NCBI GenBank assembly: GCA_020721645.1
Contig: DYMH01000020.1
Coordinates: 1 to 37,624, forward strand
Reading direction: 5' to 3'
DNA length: 37,624 nucleotides
DNA from: Draconibacterium orientale
GTDB taxonomy: Bacteria; Bacteroidota; Bacteroidia; Bacteroidales; JAADGE01
Made by a program: the position numbers and the translations under genes. Of this stretch, positions 8,235 through 15,313 are shown piece after piece. The notes below the pieces were generated by a model that worked only from the letters and a program-made list of their open reading frames with translations, searched no databases and was not told where the DNA came from. Numbering within the stretch: the stretch's first letter is position 1; each line of letters begins with the position of its first letter.

Positions 8235-9353
8235 TTACTTCTTTTTTTTTTGATAAAAGAATCCGAATAAAGCCGTAAATACGATATAAAAAGGGTAAAT
8301 CAGAGCTAAAATAGGGAAAATAACTAACTTTCGACGCATTCCGAAAAAATCTACCGACAACACTAACAATAAAAAATCGATTCCCAATTTGAGGACAAAA
8401 ACCAAAATGAACAGTTGAAAATATTCCGCTTTTAAAATACTCATAGTCAATAATATCACAATCAATAAATTGATTCCTAAAACCAAAAATGCCGTCAGCA
8501 AAGTATCAAAATCCGAATATCCGCTACTTTTTGATGTCCAACGCAAGCGTTGCCTGAAAAATGAAAAAAGTGTAGCTTCTGTTTTTGTATGCACCAAAGC
8601 ATCTTTATTTTTCAGATAAAAAATACCATTTTTTATTTCTTTTTTCACTTTATGTAACAGAAAAACATCATCGCCGGACAAATATTCATCGTTCATTGCA
8701 TTTGGAAACTGTCGGAAAATTTCTTTTTTATAAACCAAATTTGCGGCATTGCACATGATTGAATGCCCAATTCCGACAGCTCCTGCTGTGGAGGCAGCAA
8801 GGCTTTGAAATTCCAAACTTTGCATGTCAGAAAAAAAACCGTTTCCACACATCGCTACCGGACCGACAACGATTTGTGGCGATTTTTCAGAACAGAAATT
8901 ATACACAATTTGTAGCCGGTTTTCTCCAAAGCGACAATCAGCATCGGTAGTTACAATATAATTACCTCGTGCATGTTGAATTCCTAAACGCAATGCTGCT
9001 TTTTTGCCATGGGCAGAAATGTCGGTTTTTAATATCGACACATTCGGGTGTCGTTCTCGAAACGATTCAAGAATTTCGGGTGTTGTGTCGTCCGATAAAT
9101 CATCGATAATAATGATTTCAAAATGCTCTATATCAAGCGTTTGATTTTCTAAATCAAAAAGAAGCAACCGGAGGGTTGCTTCTTCATTTTTTGCAGCAAT
9201 AAGAAGAGTCAAAAATAAATTTGAATCATCTTCAATACGTTGATTTTCTTGTGTTTTGTAATCTTTCAAACGTAACCACCCAAAAACGAATGATAAAATA
9301 ATGAAAATATACAAAACCGTTATTGAAAGAGTAAAAAGAATAAATACAGACAT
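8235..9353 (-). CDS. membrane glycosyltransferase, family 2 (processive type)
   Basis: A 372-residue inner-membrane GT2 enzyme that would transfer a sugar from a nucleotide sugar on the cytoplasmic side. One N-terminal membrane segment (residues 1-27) precedes the GT-A domain: LIAAKNEE near 51-58, IIDDLSDD near 82-89, metal-binding TDAD at 136-139, SGDD at 226-229 (catalytic base region) and RQRLRW at 267-272, which is the Q/RxxRW acceptor-site motif of synthase-type GT2 enzymes. Three or so hydrophobic segments close the protein, which ends in a Lys tail. Its ATG overlaps the stop of the upstream lipoprotein gene by one base (TAATG), so the two are coupled. No polysaccharide cluster surrounds it, so the product is unknown. 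Confidence 0.88.
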   Translation of the reverse strand: MSVFILFTLSITVLYIFIILSFVFGWLRLKDYKTQENQRIEDDSNLFLTLLIAAKNEEATLRLLLFDLENQTLDIEHFEIIIIDDLSDDTTPEILESFRERHPNVSILKTDISAHGKKAALRLGIQHARGNYIVTTDADCRFGENRLQIVYNFCSEKSPQIVVGPVAMCGNGFFSDMQSLEFQSLAASTAGAVGIGHSIMCNAANLVYKKEIFRQFPNAMNDEYLSGDDVFLLHKVKKEIKNGIFYLKNKDALVHTKTEATLFSFFRQRLRWTSKSSGYSDFDTLLTAFLVLGINLLIVILLTMSILKAEYFQLFILVFVLKLGIDFLLLVLSVDFFGMRRKLVIFPILALIYPFYIVFTALFGFFYQKKKK

Positions 9354-10033
9354 TATTTTGACATTCCTTTCATAGCATCGTCTAAACTGGTTTCCGTAAC
9401 CGTAATTCCTTCGGGCACATCAAAAATTGCTGCGGGGAAACTTGGATTTTCGGAAATTTCAATGGCTTTCATTTCAATTTTCATTCCGCTTTGGCTCATT
9501 TCATATTTGAGGGCGATATTGTCCCAAACCCAGAACTTACCCTTGCTGCCTTGATAATCCATGGTGTAAACCTTGCAATCTTTACCCAAAAATTTATCAG
9601 AACCTTCTTCTTTAAAATTATATTTTGTTTTAACTTCTTCGGTCATTTTATCGAATTGCATGTCTGTTGGGTCAAATTGGTCGGCAACAATTTTTATTTT
9701 AGTACCGGTTTTCGCCTCCATATTGATATTGTATGCATACCCGTCTTTTTTAAACGAACGAGAATTGGATTTCATGCCCATAATTTCGGCAGAAGTTTCC
9801 ATACATTCTTTTTTGCCGTAATCGTCGAACCAAAGAACAGATGTGGTGCTCATGCCCATGATGTCCATGGTATATTTCACCATTCCTTTACTCATTCCGT
9901 ACTTGTGCCCGCCTTCGGTTGAGCCTTCTTCTACAATGGTTGAATCGGAATCCGAACCTGAATTGTTTGAAGTGTTTTTACACGAAAACAAAACCAATGA
10001 CAAAACTGCCAACGAAAATAATACTTTTTTCAT
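9353..10033 (-). CDS. lipoprotein with DUF4412-like domain
   Basis: A 226-residue lipoprotein with signal MKKVLFSLAVLSLVLFSC and lipobox Cys18, then a Ser/Asn/Gly-rich linker. The folded part is rich in Met and contains GMVKYTMDIMGMSTTSVLWFDDYGKK, KFLGKDCKVYTMD and WVWDNIALKYEM. This pattern of a small molecule-carrier-like beta fold resembles DUF4412-type lipoproteins of Bacteroidota, but the assignment is by eye. It is the first gene of a two-gene unit with the glycosyltransferase (one-base overlap). A CAAATGTA (minus-strand TACATTTG) -7 element lies at 10065-10072, 32 bases upstream of the start. Confidence 0.75.
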   Translation of the reverse strand: MKKVLFSLAVLSLVLFSCKNTSNNSGSDSDSTIVEEGSTEGGHKYGMSKGMVKYTMDIMGMSTTSVLWFDDYGKKECMETSAEIMGMKSNSRSFKKDGYAYNINMEAKTGTKIKIVADQFDPTDMQFDKMTEEVKTKYNFKEEGSDKFLGKDCKVYTMDYQGSKGKFWVWDNIALKYEMSQSGMKIEMKAIEISENPSFPAAIFDVPEGITVTETSLDDAMKGMSK

Positions 10034-10064
10034 ATTTCATTAATTTTTAGGTTGATAAAAAAAA

Positions 10065-10072
10065 CAAATGTA
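10065..10072 (-). promoter_or_regulatory. -7 promoter element of the lipoprotein/glycosyltransferase unit
   Basis: TACATTTG on the minus strand matches TAnnTTTG and lies 32 bases before the lipoprotein start. No matching TTTG box was found at the -33 position. Confidence 0.4.
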
Positions 10073-10133
10073 TGAAATTAATATTGAAAAATTTATTGTT
10101 GTACGAAATTTTGTCGGAATTTTACGAAGTTTA

Positions 10134-10166
10134 TTGCGTCAAAATAATTGGAAAGTGCTACCTTTG
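10134..10166 (+). promoter_or_regulatory. candidate promoter of the hemolysin III-like gene
   Basis: TACCTTTG at 10159-10166 matches TAnnTTTG; a TTG at 10134-10136 lies 22 bases upstream, at the long end of the usual spacing. It lies ahead of the ATG at 10211 but inside the frame of the longer ATG at 10148, favouring the shorter protein. Confidence 0.45.
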
Positions 10167-10210
10167 TATTTTATGGGAAAATACATTCTATTTTAAATTT
10201 TAAAATTTCA

Positions 10211-10864
10211 ATGACAAAAACTATCAGCATCAGACAAGAAGAAATCGTGAACAGTTTTACCCATTTTGTAGGTTTTGGATTAAGCATTGCCGCAACGGTT
10301 TTAATGATTGTTCATTCCTCTTTTTTTGGTACGGCATCGGCAATTGTCGGAGCATCTATTTTCGGAGCAGGACTCATATTTTTATATCTGTCTTCCACCT
10401 TGTACCATTCGGCACGACGAATCCGCATAAAATATTATCTAAATAAAATGGACCATTCAGCCATTTACATTTTGATAGCCTCAACCTATACTCCGTTCAC
10501 ACTTGTTACACTTAACGGAGCTTGGGGTTGGAGTATTTTTGGAGCGATTTGGGGCATGGCAATTTTAGGCGTTTTGTTCAAAATATTTTGGTACAAATTA
10601 AAATATCGTGCAGTTTCTGCGTGGGCTTATGTTGCGATGGGTTTAACAATAATCATTGCTGTCAAACCTCTCTACGAAAACCTTTCTTCCGGTGGTTTAT
10701 TATGGCTTGGAATTGGCGGAATTGCTTACATTGTTGGTGTGTTTTTTTACCTTTCAAAACGGATTCCGTTTGCACATGGCATTTTTCATTTGTTTTGCAT
10801 TGCCGGCAGTTTGGCACATTTTTTCGCAGTTTATCATTTTGTACTGCCAAATGCTTCGATGTAA
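10211..10864 (+). CDS. hemolysin III / PAQR-type seven-helix membrane protein
   Basis: A 217-residue integral inner-membrane protein with seven hydrophobic segments. The family signatures are present in order: EEIVNSFTHFVGF near the start, SSTLYHSARR, MDHSAIYILIASTYTPF, and HGIFHLFCIAGSLAHFFAVY at the end. The conserved Ser, Asp and His residues of these motifs form the zinc site of the PAQR/CREST superfamily, which points to a hydrolase rather than a true cytolysin. The name hemolysin III is historical. The ATG at 10211 is chosen because it puts the conserved E-E-x-x-N-x-x-x-H near the N-terminus and lies after a good -7 element. It is a single gene. Confidence 0.9.
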   Translation: MTKTISIRQEEIVNSFTHFVGFGLSIAATVLMIVHSSFFGTASAIVGASIFGAGLIFLYLSSTLYHSARRIRIKYYLNKMDHSAIYILIASTYTPFTLVTLNGAWGWSIFGAIWGMAILGVLFKIFWYKLKYRAVSAWAYVAMGLTIIIAVKPLYENLSSGGLLWLGIGGIAYIVGVFFYLSKRIPFAHGIFHLFCIAGSLAHFFAVYHFVLPNASM

Positions 10865-10901
10865 AAATATTGTTTTTACTAATAACAATGTACATTACAA
10901 T

Positions 10902-10980
10902 GATTGGTTGATTTTTTGATGTTCTGATTACTTTTAATATCAAATAGTTAAACAATTTGCAAACATAATTTACGACCGTG
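10902..10980 (+). repeat. dispersed intergenic repeat, copy B (diverged)
   Basis: It begins GATTGGTTGATT and continues TTTGATGT like copies A and D, then carries TTTAATATCAAA followed by AACAATTTGCAAACATAATT. The second half aligns with copy C at 24445-24506 (TTTAATATCAAAGAGTTA...ACGAGAGTGC). It is more diverged than A and D. Confidence 0.5.
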
Positions 10981-10991
10981 CTCATTATATT

Positions 10992-10999
10992 TACATTTG
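10992..10999 (+). promoter_or_regulatory. -7 promoter element upstream of the hotdog protein
   Basis: TACATTTG matches TAnnTTTG and lies 90 bases before the ATG at 11090, within a small palindrome (TTTAC ATTT GTAAA). No -33 match at the normal distance. Confidence 0.35.
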
Positions 11000-11089
11000 T
11001 AAATAATTAATTTTAACCAACATTTTTTTCAATTCAACACATTACCAATTAACAACTTATAATTAACAATTACTTAACAAAGCATACGA

Positions 11090-11578
11090 ATGATTTCATC
11101 AGAAAAATTCATACACACGGCACAAAATAATTTCAAATTTCGATTGTTTATGTTGAAAAATTTGCCTTCGGCATTTTTTTCGGGATTGAAAGTTACCGAA
11201 ATAAGCGAAGAGAAAGCTGTTGTGAGTATTCCTTTCAAATTTTTGACCAAAAATCCGTTCAAATCCGTGTATTTTGCTTCACAAGCAATGGCAGCCGAAC
11301 TTTCGACCGGCGTTTTAGCAATGGCACAGGTATATCAACGAAATCCTTCGGTTTCGATGTTAGTTTTTGATATGAAAGCTAATTTCACAAAAAAAGCGAC
11401 TTCAAAAATTTCATTCACCTGCATGGACGGGTTGGCAATAAAAAATGCTGTGGAACAAAGCATTGTAACCGGCGAAGGAGTTGTTGTTACAGCAAAATCT
11501 ACAGGGAAAGACACTTTCGGTGATGTTGTTTCGGAATTTTATTTCACTTGGACTTTTAAAGTGAAATCAACAAAATAG
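11090..11578 (+). CDS. hotdog-fold protein, DUF4442 / thioesterase-like
   Basis: A 162-residue soluble protein of hotdog type. The segment RLFMLKNLPSAFFSGLKV leads into strands VSIPFKFLTKNPFKSVYFAS and the long central helix AMAAELSTGVLAMA, which is the characteristic hotdog helix of the DUF4442 group (NPFxSxYFAA...AAELxTG). Known hotdog proteins hydrolyse acyl-CoA or acyl-ACP thioesters; the exact substrate here is not visible and no fatty-acid gene adjoins it. It is followed by a strong terminator shared with the convergent GroES gene. Confidence 0.8.
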   Translation: MISSEKFIHTAQNNFKFRLFMLKNLPSAFFSGLKVTEISEEKAVVSIPFKFLTKNPFKSVYFASQAMAAELSTGVLAMAQVYQRNPSVSMLVFDMKANFTKKATSKISFTCMDGLAIKNAVEQSIVTGEGVVVTAKSTGKDTFGDVVSEFYFTWTFKVKSTK

Positions 11579-11585
11579 CAGAAAG

Positions 11586-11628
11586 AAAAAACGGTCAATT
11601 TGAAACTCTCAAATTGACCGTTTTTTTT
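11586..11628. terminator. bidirectional rho-independent terminator
   Basis: An 18-bp stem (AAAAAACGGTCAATTTGA, paired by 11609-11626) has a 5-base loop and eight T on the plus strand; the A-run on the left gives U-tract on the minus strand too. It serves the hotdog gene and can serve the convergent groES gene. Confidence 0.88.
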
Positions 11629-11729
11629 AATTGAAACGCTTTAAGTAATCGGTTAGATTTATTTGTATATTATAATGTCGATATTCTTATGAAAATCGAA
11701 TTATTACTTCATTAATAATTAACCTTTAC

Positions 11730-12017
11730 TTAAATTTCCTCTGTTTCCACAATTTTTGCCAATACATCGGCATAGGGCAGAATCAAATATTTTTTGCCTT
11801 CAAAGTCGATTTCTGTTCCGCTGAATGGTTTGAACATTACAGTATCGCCGGGTTTAATTTCGGCATTTTCAATCACGCCCATCCACGTTACGGGTGCTGT
11901 TTTTGGCTTTTCCTTTGCCGAATCGGGAATAATGATACCGGAAGCAGTGCGTTTTTCTTGATTCGACTCCGTGATGTCGAGAATCACATTCTGATTTAAT
12001 GGTTGTAACTCTTTCAT
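11730..12017 (-). CDS. groS: GroES-family co-chaperonin (stand-alone)
   Basis: A 95-residue protein matching GroES in length and order: KELQPLNQNVIL at the start, the mobile loop region TASGIIIPDSAKEKP (usually TAGGIVLPDTAKEKP), GDTVMFKPFSGTEI and ILPYADVLAKI at the end. GroES caps the GroEL ring during protein folding in the cytoplasm. No groEL is next to it, unlike the usual operon, so it may be a second or orphan co-chaperonin. The mobile loop is slightly altered and the domed roof region (PVTWMGVIENAEIK) differs from typical GroES. A -7-like TAAATTTG element lies upstream at 12083-12090. Confidence 0.82.
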   Translation of the reverse strand: MKELQPLNQNVILDITESNQEKRTASGIIIPDSAKEKPKTAPVTWMGVIENAEIKPGDTVMFKPFSGTEIDFEGKKYLILPYADVLAKIVETEEI

Positions 12018-12082
12018 ATTGATATAATTAATTTAATGTTTTATGATGATTTTATTTTTTTTGAACACAAAAAGAATGTGTG

Positions 12083-12090
12083 CAAATTTA
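12083..12090 (-). promoter_or_regulatory. -7 promoter element of the groES-like gene
   Basis: TAAATTTG on the minus strand matches TAnnTTTG, 65 bases upstream of the start. The -33 box is not evident. Confidence 0.35.
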
Positions 12091-12123
12091 TAAAAAAATG
12101 CGAATCGAAAAATGTTTTAATTT

Positions 12124-12621
12124 TCAAGTTTTAAAAGTCAAACTGCCGTTTGGGCACACTTCGACACATTTCAAACATTTGGAACAGGTGTAGCTGTCGC
12201 CGGGATTCGCCAAATCGATTTTGTACAAACTGAATTTTGCCGGTTCGAGTGTCGAAATATAACATTGTTTGTCGCACAATCCGCAATTTAAACAATTTGT
12301 TGTATTAATTTTTATGCGAAATAATGAATATCGGTTCAATAATCCGGAAACCCAAGCAATAGGGCAACCCAATTTGTGATATTGATACATTTGTTTAACT
12401 TTGCCGTTCGGATTCAGGCTCATCAAAATCTCCATCACCAAACCCACAGGGCAAATCCAGCGACAAAATACTTTTCCGAAAATTAAACCCGAAACGATTC
12501 CTGCTCCCAAAATATACCAAAGCGAAATTTGAAAATAAGATATTAATAAATAAAGTGTTGTGCCGAAAATAGACAACAGTATAAATCTTTTATTTATTAT
12601 AAATTTGAAAAATTTGTTCAT
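12124..12621 (-). CDS. membrane 4Fe-4S ferredoxin-type protein (NapH/CcoG-like)
   Basis: A 165-residue membrane iron-sulfur protein. Two hydrophobic helices (about 13-30 and 34-50) lead into FCRWICPVG (Cys53, Cys57), the Fer4_5 signature of NapH, NosR and CcoG proteins. Two 4Fe-4S binding motifs follow, with cysteines 110, 113, 116, 120 and 146, 149, 152, 156 (the second closes in CP). It is shorter than NapH (about 270-290 residues), keeping only the second half. It would move electrons across or along the inner membrane. It is the last gene of the redox cluster, 39 bases after the DUF302 gene. Confidence 0.85.
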   Translation of the reverse strand: MNKFFKFIINKRFILLSIFGTTLYLLISYFQISLWYILGAGIVSGLIFGKVFCRWICPVGLVMEILMSLNPNGKVKQMYQYHKLGCPIAWVSGLLNRYSLFRIKINTTNCLNCGLCDKQCYISTLEPAKFSLYKIDLANPGDSYTCSKCLKCVEVCPNGSLTFKT

Positions 12622-12660
12622 AAAATTTTCGCTTTTATCTGATTGTTTTGTGGGCTTTTT

Positions 12661-13167
12661 TTAGAATATGCTGAATTTGAAATTCAAAAATCTCAACATT
12701 TCTTCCACTTCAAGCGATACTTTTTCAATCATTGTTTCGGTTTTTCCTCCGAATAACTTGCCCATAATTGCACCGTTCGATGTTGCAACATAGACTTGCC
12801 CATCGGCTTTTTCGTAAACCGCAAAAGCTTTTGGCATCATGGCACCCATTGGTTTGCGGTCGTCGGCAATCAGCATTTGCGAAGCATATTTTCCGCTGCA
12901 ATATTTAATTATGCAGTATTTTCCAATTGGTTTTCCGCCGTGCTCAGTTACTTCTTTATTCATATCGTAAACCGTAACACTATGCCATTCGGGCATTGCG
13001 TTCACACGTTTTACAATCATTTCTACGGTTTTTTCGTAGTCGTACGGACTTTTTATTTCTTTAAGCATCATTCTGCCTGCCGACAAATTGACGGCTATTC
13101 CGGTGAAAATAACTCCGAGTATCATACCGAAAACTGCAAAAACAACGGCTGTTAATTTTGTCTTCAT
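12661..13167 (-). CDS. membrane-anchored DUF302 protein
   Basis: A 168-residue protein with one N-terminal membrane helix (about residues 7-28), the rest probably periplasmic. The region SPYDYEKTVEMIVKRVNAMP, then VYDMN, EHGGKPIGKYCIIKYC (Cys85 and Cys90) and PMGAMMPKAFAVYEK follows the DUF302 pattern. The Cys pair and the Met-rich PMGAMM segment could bind a thiol, metal or heme, but this is inference. It lies between a TDT transporter gene and the 4Fe-4S gene and is transcribed with them. Confidence 0.8.
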   Translation of the reverse strand: MKTKLTAVVFAVFGMILGVIFTGIAVNLSAGRMMLKEIKSPYDYEKTVEMIVKRVNAMPEWHSVTVYDMNKEVTEHGGKPIGKYCIIKYCSGKYASQMLIADDRKPMGAMMPKAFAVYEKADGQVYVATSNGAIMGKLFGGKTETMIEKVSLEVEEMLRFLNFKFSIF

Positions 13168-13266
13168 TTTTTTTAATCTTTAAAATATATGATTCGTCCC
13201 AAATATCTATCTTAATTTTTATTTCAGATAGCTTATTTCTTGTGTCTTTTGTCTAAGGTCTAAAAA

Positions 13267-14217
13267 TCAATCCTCTTTCACGCAAATTTCGCCTTTACGG
13301 ATATGAATAATGGTTTGCCATGCTACAATTGAAATTGCGGTAAGAGCAACAAAGAGCATTGTCCATGCTGCATATTTGTAAAAATCGTATTTTGTTACCT
13401 GAAATGCAACGACCGAAGCGATAGAAACAGCAGTCAGCGGAAACGTGAAAGCCCACCACGACATAAAAAATTTGATTTGGTTGAAACTTCGATACATGAC
13501 GGCAAGCAAAATGATAAAAAAATATGTGAGCATCAAAAGGAAACTCGAAAATGCGTCCCAACTTGCGGTTATTCGCATGTATGCAATAAAACCGATTGCC
13601 GGCGGTGCAAGCAAAATAAAAAATGTGGGAATAAATTTTTCGGGCAATTGTCCGTGAAACACAGCTCGATACAAAAATATCGTAAACAAAACAAACCAGA
13701 AGAAAAATCCGGCAGCAAAGAAGAAGTACGAGATAATCATAGGTGCATATTCCACTCCGGCAACAGGTATCAGAATATTTCCGACAACAGGAATAAACCA
13801 TGCAGGATTAAAATGCTGAATTTCAAAATTGTGCTGAATCCAAAAACTTACGGTTTTGAACATAAATAGTGAATGCAATATCGTTCCTGCCCACCACAAT
13901 GCCACTGAAAGTATTGGGTAATATGTATAAAATGCCACGGAAAGTAAGAGCAATGAAATGCTGATAGCCGAAAAAAAATTAATTCTGATTCGATGTCGAA
14001 AATCGGCTTTGACTTCTTCCGGTGCCAAAATAAATTTCATTCCGTACATGAAACTGATTATCAGAAATAACCCCAAGACAGTAAAAATTGAAATGTCGTA
14101 GAAATATCGCGACAGCCACTGCATGTGGTAAAATTTTCCGAAAGCTATCGACAATCCAGACAATCCCATAACAACAGAAAATGCTGTTATTGGGAAATAA
14201 TGTAATTTTTGTCTCAT
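13267..14217 (-). CDS. TDT family transporter (TehA/SLAC1-like anion channel)
   Basis: A 316-residue inner-membrane protein with about ten hydrophobic helices. The start HYFPITAFSVVMGLSGLSIAF matches the SLAC1/TehA opening (FP...xVMGxxGLA), and FNPAWFIPVVGNILIPVAG matches the conserved PxWxIPxVGxxVVPxAG segment; the Phe gate and Pro kinks are in their usual places. Known members carry anions: bacterial TehA, plant SLAC1 (chloride/nitrate), yeast Ssu1 (sulfite). Sitting inside a thiol-redox cluster, an export role for a sulfur anion is plausible but unproven. Only one base separates its start from the stop of the Trx-Grx fusion gene. Confidence 0.85.
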   Translation of the reverse strand: MRQKLHYFPITAFSVVMGLSGLSIAFGKFYHMQWLSRYFYDISIFTVLGLFLIISFMYGMKFILAPEEVKADFRHRIRINFFSAISISLLLLSVAFYTYYPILSVALWWAGTILHSLFMFKTVSFWIQHNFEIQHFNPAWFIPVVGNILIPVAGVEYAPMIISYFFFAAGFFFWFVLFTIFLYRAVFHGQLPEKFIPTFFILLAPPAIGFIAYMRITASWDAFSSFLLMLTYFFIILLAVMYRSFNQIKFFMSWWAFTFPLTAVSIASVVAFQVTKYDFYKYAAWTMLFVALTAISIVAWQTIIHIRKGEICVKED

Positions 14218-14218
14218 T

Positions 14219-14797
14219 TTATTGTAATCCCAATAAATTTTTCAAACGGTTTTGGTCGAAGCCTACAACTATTTCGCCGTTGATGTCGGTTTGCGGAACG
14301 CCTTGTTGTCCGCTGCGTTTCACCAATTCTTGGGCGGCACGTTCGTCTGCCGAAATATCAATATCGGCATAATGAACATGATTTTTTTGCAACCACGATT
14401 TTAGCGTGTTGCACCACGAACAAGTTGGTGTGGAATAAACTGTAACACGTTTCGACGGTTTTCCTTCGACATTTGCCGAGGGTTGATAGATTGCATTGTC
14501 GAGTAAAGCCTTGTAATATGTATTTTCCTGACAACCTTTTACTACATTAACGAATTTCCCTTTTTCGAAAATCAGCAATGACGGAACGCTCGAAATTCCG
14601 TAATTTGTATGAATATCGCGAACTTCTGCAACATCGGCAGCAAAAATGGCTGTTGTTTTAGTGCCCGAACCTGCTTCTTCGAGATTTTTAAATGCACATT
14701 GGCTTTGTTCGTTGCCGGTTTTGTATAACAGTAAAAATGATTTATCGTTTTGTGCCGCTTTGGTTGTAAAATCGACATGTGAAATTACTTTTTCCAT
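14219..14797 (-). CDS. thioredoxin-like/glutaredoxin fusion protein
   Basis: A 192-residue soluble protein with two thioredoxin folds. Residues 1-105 form a thioredoxin-like domain (FLLLYKTGNEQSQC, IFAADVAEV, ISSVPSLLIFEKGK with cis-Pro72) in which the usual CxxC is reduced to a single cysteine (Cys34). Residues 115-192 are a glutaredoxin domain (VTVYSTPTCSWCNTLKSWL, redox pair Cys126/Cys129, GVPQT with cis-Pro168, VGFDQNRL at the end). The active site CSWC suggests a NrdH-like or thioredoxin-reductase-fed glutaredoxin rather than a classical CPYC enzyme. The first domain may bind substrate or relay a mixed disulfide. It lies between the membrane thioredoxin and the anion transporter genes. 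Confidence 0.87.
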   Translation of the reverse strand: MEKVISHVDFTTKAAQNDKSFLLLYKTGNEQSQCAFKNLEEAGSGTKTTAIFAADVAEVRDIHTNYGISSVPSLLIFEKGKFVNVVKGCQENTYYKALLDNAIYQPSANVEGKPSKRVTVYSTPTCSWCNTLKSWLQKNHVHYADIDISADERAAQELVKRSGQQGVPQTDINGEIVVGFDQNRLKNLLGLQ

Positions 14798-14863
14798 TTT
14801 TTAAATATTTTTATTGATGTTTTTAATCATTTCCTAATTTCCACATTCTCAAATTTCCGTATT

Positions 14864-15283
14864 TTATTTATGCTTTCTAATTTGATTCAATAAAAAATCT
14901 TTACTTCTCCCGCCCACAAAGCGAGTTACTTCTTTCCCGTTTTTAAAAAGGATCAAAGTGGGAATGCTGCGAACGGCGAATTTTTGTGCCAAAGATTGAT
15001 ATTGTTCGATATTTACTTTACCCACGTGCATATTGTCCGACAATTCGTCGGCAACTTCGTTCAAAATCGGAGCCATCATTCGGCACGGAGCACACCAAGC
15101 TGCCCAAAAATCGACAAGTACAATGCGGTCTTTGGTTTGATTTTGAAAATTTGTATCGGTAAGTGTTAAAATATTTTGATTGTCGGAAACCGACGGAATA
15201 TTTTTCATTTTCGCTCTGCCGATAATCAGCAATGTTGCAAAAATTGCAATGATAACTGCTATAATAATAAATGCTGCTTGCAT
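14864..15283 (-). CDS. membrane-anchored thioredoxin
   Basis: A 139-residue thioredoxin with a hydrophobic N-terminal helix (residues 1-22) and a classical thioredoxin domain at about 38-139: VLVDFWAAWCAPCRMMAPIL with active-site Cys64/Cys67 and SIPTLILFKNGK with cis-Pro108. The active site is CAPC where most cytoplasmic thioredoxins have CGPC. The helix is followed by GRAKMKN, positive residues that suggest the domain stays in the cytoplasm at the membrane (positive-inside rule), though this orientation is an inference. It lies 30 bases downstream of the thioredoxin reductase gene, its likely electron donor. Confidence 0.9.
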   Translation of the reverse strand: MQAAFIIIAVIIAIFATLLIIGRAKMKNIPSVSDNQNILTLTDTNFQNQTKDRIVLVDFWAAWCAPCRMMAPILNEVADELSDNMHVGKVNIEQYQSLAQKFAVRSIPTLILFKNGKEVTRFVGGRSKDFLLNQIRKHK

Positions 15284-15313
15284 AAAAGTTGAAAGTATAA
15301 AGTTGAAAATGAA

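Noticed and set aside
8200-8250. Possible hairpin with T-run between the receptor and glycosyltransferase genes
   Set aside because: The T-run is the Lys-codon tail of the glycosyltransferase gene and the pairing is weak, so I do not call a terminator.
10148-10210. Upstream ATG of the hemolysin III-like gene
   Set aside because: It lies ahead of the -7 element at 10159-10166 and the added residues are not family-like.
11036-11080. TTAACAATTA-type AT-rich tracts (also near 11700-11725 and 16505-16530)
   Set aside because: Short, degenerate and AT-rich; similar spacers are common in such genomes, and I could not define unit or ends.
13295-13869. Cys- and Lys-rich open frames over the TDT transporter gene on both strands
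   Set aside because: They are complementary or shifted copies of a hydrophobic coding region; no start context, family or promoter supports them.
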